Source of the DNA: an uncultured SAR92 cluster bacterium | GTDB taxonomy: Bacteria > Pseudomonadota > Gammaproteobacteria > Pseudomonadales > Porticoccaceae | Direction: 5' to 3' | Length of the DNA: 64,000 nucleotides | NCBI GenBank assembly: GCA_902527245.1 | Contig: CABZOI010000001.1 | Span: 199,001-263,000, forward strand | In this document: piece after piece, positions 60,297-64,000 of the stretch | Numbering within the stretch: position 1 is the stretch's first letter | How the letters are laid out: each line of letters opens with the position of its first letter | Program-made: the position numbers and the translations under genes | Notes under the pieces: model-generated | Told to the model about the DNA's origin: nothing | The model's database searches: none | The model's input: only the letters and a program-made list of their open reading frames with translations

Positions 60297-61349
60297 TTGA
60301 ATAAGAATGTTCGCATTGCGCTTCTCTTTCTAGGTTTATTGTTTGTCTGGTTTCTTAGTGGATTTGTATCTGACACACAAAAAAAAGATCAGACTTCAAA
60401 GAAAAAAGCGGTCCCTCAATCTGTCCAAGCTTTAAATTTAAAAGGACAGATGTATTCACCTCAATTAATTCTGAAAGCTAATACTGAAGCATTTCGAGAG
60501 CTAAAATTGATATCACAGGTTTCAGGTAAGATCCGAGAAATTTATGTCACCGAAGGTTCAGTTATTGACTCGGGTGAGACGGTGTGTGAGGTCGATGCAG
60601 AAGATAAATTTAGCAAATTAGACTCCGCGAAGGCCACTTTGGAAGAGTCGAAGTTGATCTATGAAGGTGCGATCGAACTGGATCAGAAAGGCTATCAGTC
60701 CGACCTTGCGATATCTCAAGCAAAATCGAATTTGCTCCGTGCACAAGCAAATGTGGACAGGCTATCGTTGGACATCGGTAATTTAAATATAACTGCGCCT
60801 TTTAGAGCGTTTGTTGAAGAGATTCCAGTTGAAATTGGACAAGTTGTATCAGTGGGCATGATATGTGCTTCTTTAGTGGAGCTTAACCCGGTAAAAATTG
60901 TCGCTGACGTGGATTTTGACGACATACATAAGATTAAGCTTGATTCGAAAGTATTCTACAAAACTAATAATTCTCCTCCGCGAGCCGCTAAGATACTTTT
61001 TATTTCAAAAAAGGCTAATGAGTTTACCGGAAGCTTCAGAATAGAGGCTCTTGTGGAGAATCCAGCGATGGATATTTTAGCGGGATTACCTGCAAGACTA
61101 TTTATTAGTATGGAGGAAACACTTGCCCACTTAGTGCCAGCAAGTAGCATTCTATTGAGTGATAATGGAAATACAATCGTTAAAGTTGTAAAAAACGGTA
61201 TCGTGAATTCGAAGGAGGTCTCTGTTTTAGGGGAGAGTGAATCTGGATTTTGGATATCTGGTCTTCCGTCTGAGATCTCAGTCATTACCGTTGGGCAGAA
61301 TTATGTCGTTACGGGTGATCATGTAAACGTCAACATCACAAATAATTAA
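60297..61349 (+). CDS. RND efflux periplasmic adaptor (membrane fusion) protein
   Basis: Links an RND pump to an outer-membrane channel. The 350-residue protein has one N-terminal membrane anchor (about 6-25, ALLFLGLLFVWFLSG), a lipoyl half-motif (LKLISQVSGKIREIYVTEGS), a helical hairpin (about 100-160), its second half NLNITAPFRAFVEEIPVEIG, and a beta-barrel domain (VKIVADVDF). The TTG start has no clear ribosome binding site and overlaps a 5-codon frame beginning at ATG 60283. The pump gene starts 8 bp after its stop. Confidence 0.9.
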   Translation: MNKNVRIALLFLGLLFVWFLSGFVSDTQKKDQTSKKKAVPQSVQALNLKGQMYSPQLILKANTEAFRELKLISQVSGKIREIYVTEGSVIDSGETVCEVDAEDKFSKLDSAKATLEESKLIYEGAIELDQKGYQSDLAISQAKSNLLRAQANVDRLSLDIGNLNITAPFRAFVEEIPVEIGQVVSVGMICASLVELNPVKIVADVDFDDIHKIKLDSKVFYKTNNSPPRAAKILFISKKANEFTGSFRIEALVENPAMDILAGLPARLFISMEETLAHLVPASSILLSDNGNTIVKVVKNGIVNSKEVSVLGESESGFWISGLPSEISVITVGQNYVVTGDHVNVNITNN

Positions 61350-61357
61350 TCAATCAA

Positions 61358-64000
61358 TGAAATTCCTTGAATTTGTTATATCTCATGCGAGGGCGACTAT
61401 AGCGATTATGCTTCTGATCGTGGTGACTGGAGCAGGCTCTAGGCTCTCGATGCCTGTTGAACTATCTCCCAATGTAGTGTTACCAGTTGTGATGACGATG
61501 GTGAGGTATGATGGGATATCACCTGAGGATGGTAACAGATTACTTGTAAGACCTATCGAGAAAGAGCTGAAAACAATCGATGGGATAGAGGAGATACAGG
61601 CGACGGCAAGCGAAGGTTATGTGGTAGTGACCACTGAATTTGAGGTAAGTGATAACATAAAACAAGCTGTGGCAGATGTTAGAGAGGCCGTGAATAGGGC
61701 AAAAGCTGATTTTCCTGATGGAGCTGAGGAGCCAATTGTAGATGAGTTAAGTCCAAGCCCCGAACCATCAATTGTTATTACTTTCTCGGGTAGTACGGTG
61801 AGTGAGCGAGAATTGTACCGTGCAGCAAAATTTTTCCAGAGTAAGTTAGAAACTTTGCCTGATGTATTAAAAGCTGACCTTAGCGGCCATCGTGAGGAGA
61901 TTGTAGAAGTTATTATTGATCCTGAAAAACTTAAACTTTTTAATATTTCTATTAATGAATTTACTAGAGCAATTTCCGTAAATAATGTTTTGATACCAAC
62001 TGGGGAAATTGATCTCGCTGGAGGAAGGTTTGGTATAAAAGTTCCTGCCATTTTGGAATCATATAAAGACATAGAAAATGTCCCTATTAAATCCTCTCCA
62101 AGTAAGTCGATCAGTTTGGGAGATCTCGCGGAGGTTCGGCGGACGTTCCGTGACGCTCAGGGTTACGGCCTTATAAATGGCGAGAAAGCCTTGGCTATTG
62201 ATGTCAGAAAAAGGATCACAGCTAATTTAATAGATACCGTAACCAATACAAAACAAATCATAGAGTCATATCGATCAGATTTTTCTGAAAACCTGGACAT
62301 AGGTTATGCCTTTGATACATCTGAAATGACGGAGCAGATGGTTAACGAGTTACAGGGAAACATCATAACCGCAATGTGCTTAGTTCTCGCGCTTGTAGTC
62401 GCAACCCTTGGTTTCAGGTCGGGATTACTAGTGGGTTTTGCAATTCCATTTAGCATTTTGGGAGCATTAATCATAATAAATTATTTAGGCCATAGTTTTA
62501 ATTTTATGGTTATGTTTGGGCTGTTATTATCCCTGGGCATGCTGATTGATGGCGCAATTGTTGTAGTTGAACACGCTAACACAAAAGTCTCAGAGGGCAT
62601 CTCATTTAAAAAAGCGTATTCAGATTCTGTGGGACGAATGGCTGTGCCTGTAATCGCTTCAACGGGTACAACGCTTGCCGCTTTCTTACCACTATTGTTT
62701 TGGCCTGGAGTATCAGGTGATTTTATGTCTTATTTACCAATTACGGTCTTTGCTGTTCTAGGCTGGTCCTTATTGTATGCACTTGTTTTTGTGCCGACTT
62801 TAGGAACAGTTTTAGGCAGGCGACGGGGTAAAAACAAAAAGCTTCCAGAGGATAGAGAATCTGAAAAATCAGCTCGTACATTATTTCTACCGTTAGAAAA
62901 AGTGTATCTAAAAATTTTAAAGCCCGTAGTGAACGCTCCTGTAAAATTCGCAGGAATAATGTTCATTTTTATATTTGGTATATTTGCTCTTTACTTTAAA
63001 TTTAATTCCGGGCAAGAATTTTTTACGCCTATTGAAAGTCAATATGGAATGATCGAAATAAGAGCGCAAGGAAATCTATCCATCAATGAGCAGAAGGAAA
63101 TCACACTGAGTGTTAATCGAATAGTTGAACAATTAGAAGGAGTGAAACAACTTTATGGTTACTCAAGTGCGACAAATTACGTGCCATTTGGATCAGATAT
63201 TAGTCGTGATCAGATAAGTACAATATTGGTAGAATTGGTTCCTAGAAGTGAGAGATCGTCAGGTAGTAGAGAAATTTTTAGGACTATTCGTGAAAAAACT
63301 AAATCCATTCCTGGAATATTTGTAACCGGACAGGAGATGGAGCAAGGACCGCCAACGGGTAAAGATATACAAATTCAGCTCTCATCATCAAACAGAGCTT
63401 CGTTATATAAGAAAGCAAAAGACTTACGAGTTTGGATAGATCAGAATGTTGAAGGTATCCGAGACTTGCAGGATACTCTGCCGTTAGCGGGTATTCAGTG
63501 GGAAATCGATGTTGATGAATCGAGAGCGGCAATGCTGGGAATCGATACTGTATCTGTTGGTAATATGATCCAATTGATCACCAACGGCGCAATCATTGGA
63601 AAATTTAGACCTGATGATGCGGATGACGAAGTAGAGATAAGATTACGCTTCCCCACTCAAGATAGAAGGTTAAGTAACATTAGAGATCTTATGGTGCAAT
63701 CCAATAACGGGCCTGTGCCCATAGGCGCTTTTACAAGGATTGTTCCAGCATCACGTGTAGATTCTATCCAGAGAATTAATATGGATGAGACAGTTTTCAT
63801 TATGGCAAATAGTGAGGATGGGTTTCTTCCTGATGATCAAATACAAATCATAGATAGCTGGGTTTTAGCTAATCAAGACTCAACGGTTGAGGTTAAATAT
63901 CGAGGAGCAAATGAGGAGCAACAAAAATCAGCAGACTTTCTTTTGACAGCCTTCCTGTTAGCTATGTCAGTGATGTTGATTATGTTAATAACCCAATTCA
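61358..64000 (+). CDS. RND-family efflux transporter, 5' part (3' end outside window)
   Basis: The frame runs from ATG 61358 to the window end (881 codons) without a stop; typical RND pumps have 1000-1050 residues, so most of the gene is present. It starts MKFLEFVISHARATIAIMLL and shows the N-terminal helix, a periplasmic porter domain, and helices 2-6 with LSLGMLIDGAIVVVEHAN. The Asp in helix 4 (about residue 397) is the proton-relay position, with Gly instead of the second Asp of AcrB. It pairs with the adaptor just upstream. The substrate is unknown, and no outer-membrane channel gene is visible. Confidence 0.93.

Noticed and set aside
61617-62072. 151-codon minus-strand frame opposite the RND pump
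   Set aside because: The plus-strand frame is continuous and clearly RND; this is antisense.

Overview
This window reads as a chromosomal segment of an AT-rich, compact gammaproteobacterium, probably marine and free-living. The protein sequences and gene order (grpE-dnaK-dnaJ-dapB-carA-carB-greA; lptM-lysA-dapF-DUF484; tilS-pyrG-kdsA-eno-ftsB-ispD-ispF) are closest to what is known from Pseudomonadales/Cellvibrionales-type genomes. I cannot name the genus from sequence alone. Almost everything is core housekeeping. No gene-free stretch exceeds 300 bp (the longest is 20576-20853). I found no tRNA, rRNA, IS element, integrase or CRISPR array. TTG and GTG starts are common, and several genes overlap by 4-14 bp.

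Layout. 1-5.5 kb: the 3' part of infB, then rbfA, truB, rpsO and pnp (translation/RNA-decay operon), with structured leaders before rpsO and pnp. 5.5-17 kb: recN divergent from the heat-shock genes grpE, dnaK and dnaJ (a strong sigma-32-type promoter precedes grpE), then dapB, carA, carB and greA. 17-23.6 kb: argD, grxD, then a probable iron-acquisition pair: a lipoprotein with thrombospondin type-3 calcium repeats plus a DUF4856-like domain, and a TonB-dependent siderophore receptor whose promoter is embedded in a dense Fur-box array. 23-30.5 kb: two NUDIX hydrolases, a gamma-carbonic-anhydrase-like protein, CorB- and YpjD-like membrane proteins, ffh, and rpsP-rimM-trmD-rplS. 30.7-38 kb: a short RNase R, then DUF484, dapF, lysA and the 48-residue LptM gene on the minus strand, cyaY and argH. 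37.8-41.9 kb: hemC-hemD-hemX-hemY. 41.9-47 kb: an M3 peptidase lipoprotein, mnmC, fldB and trmL on the minus strand. 47-58 kb: a ferritin-like protein, an exported methyltransferase-fold protein, yheU, tilS, pyrG, kdsA, eno, ftsB, ispD, ispF, pcm, a DUF368 (PopT-type) transporter and nlpD. 58-64 kb: a membrane pyrophosphatase (minus) and the start of an RND efflux operon (adaptor complete, pump running off the window).

The genes cover translation, RNA turnover, protein folding, lysine/arginine/pyrimidine/heme/isoprenoid/KDO biosynthesis, envelope construction and iron handling. The most interesting non-textbook signals are: the Fur-controlled TonB receptor beside the TSP3/DUF4856 lipoprotein; a possible attenuator or small RNA in front of the RND operon; large hairpin leaders before pnp, rpsO and rnr; an RNase R without its usual N-terminal helix-turn-helix; a secreted protein with a methyltransferase fold; a K+-dependent, probably Na+-pumping type of membrane pyrophosphatase; and loss of rpoS, surE, truD and xerC from their usual neighbourhoods.
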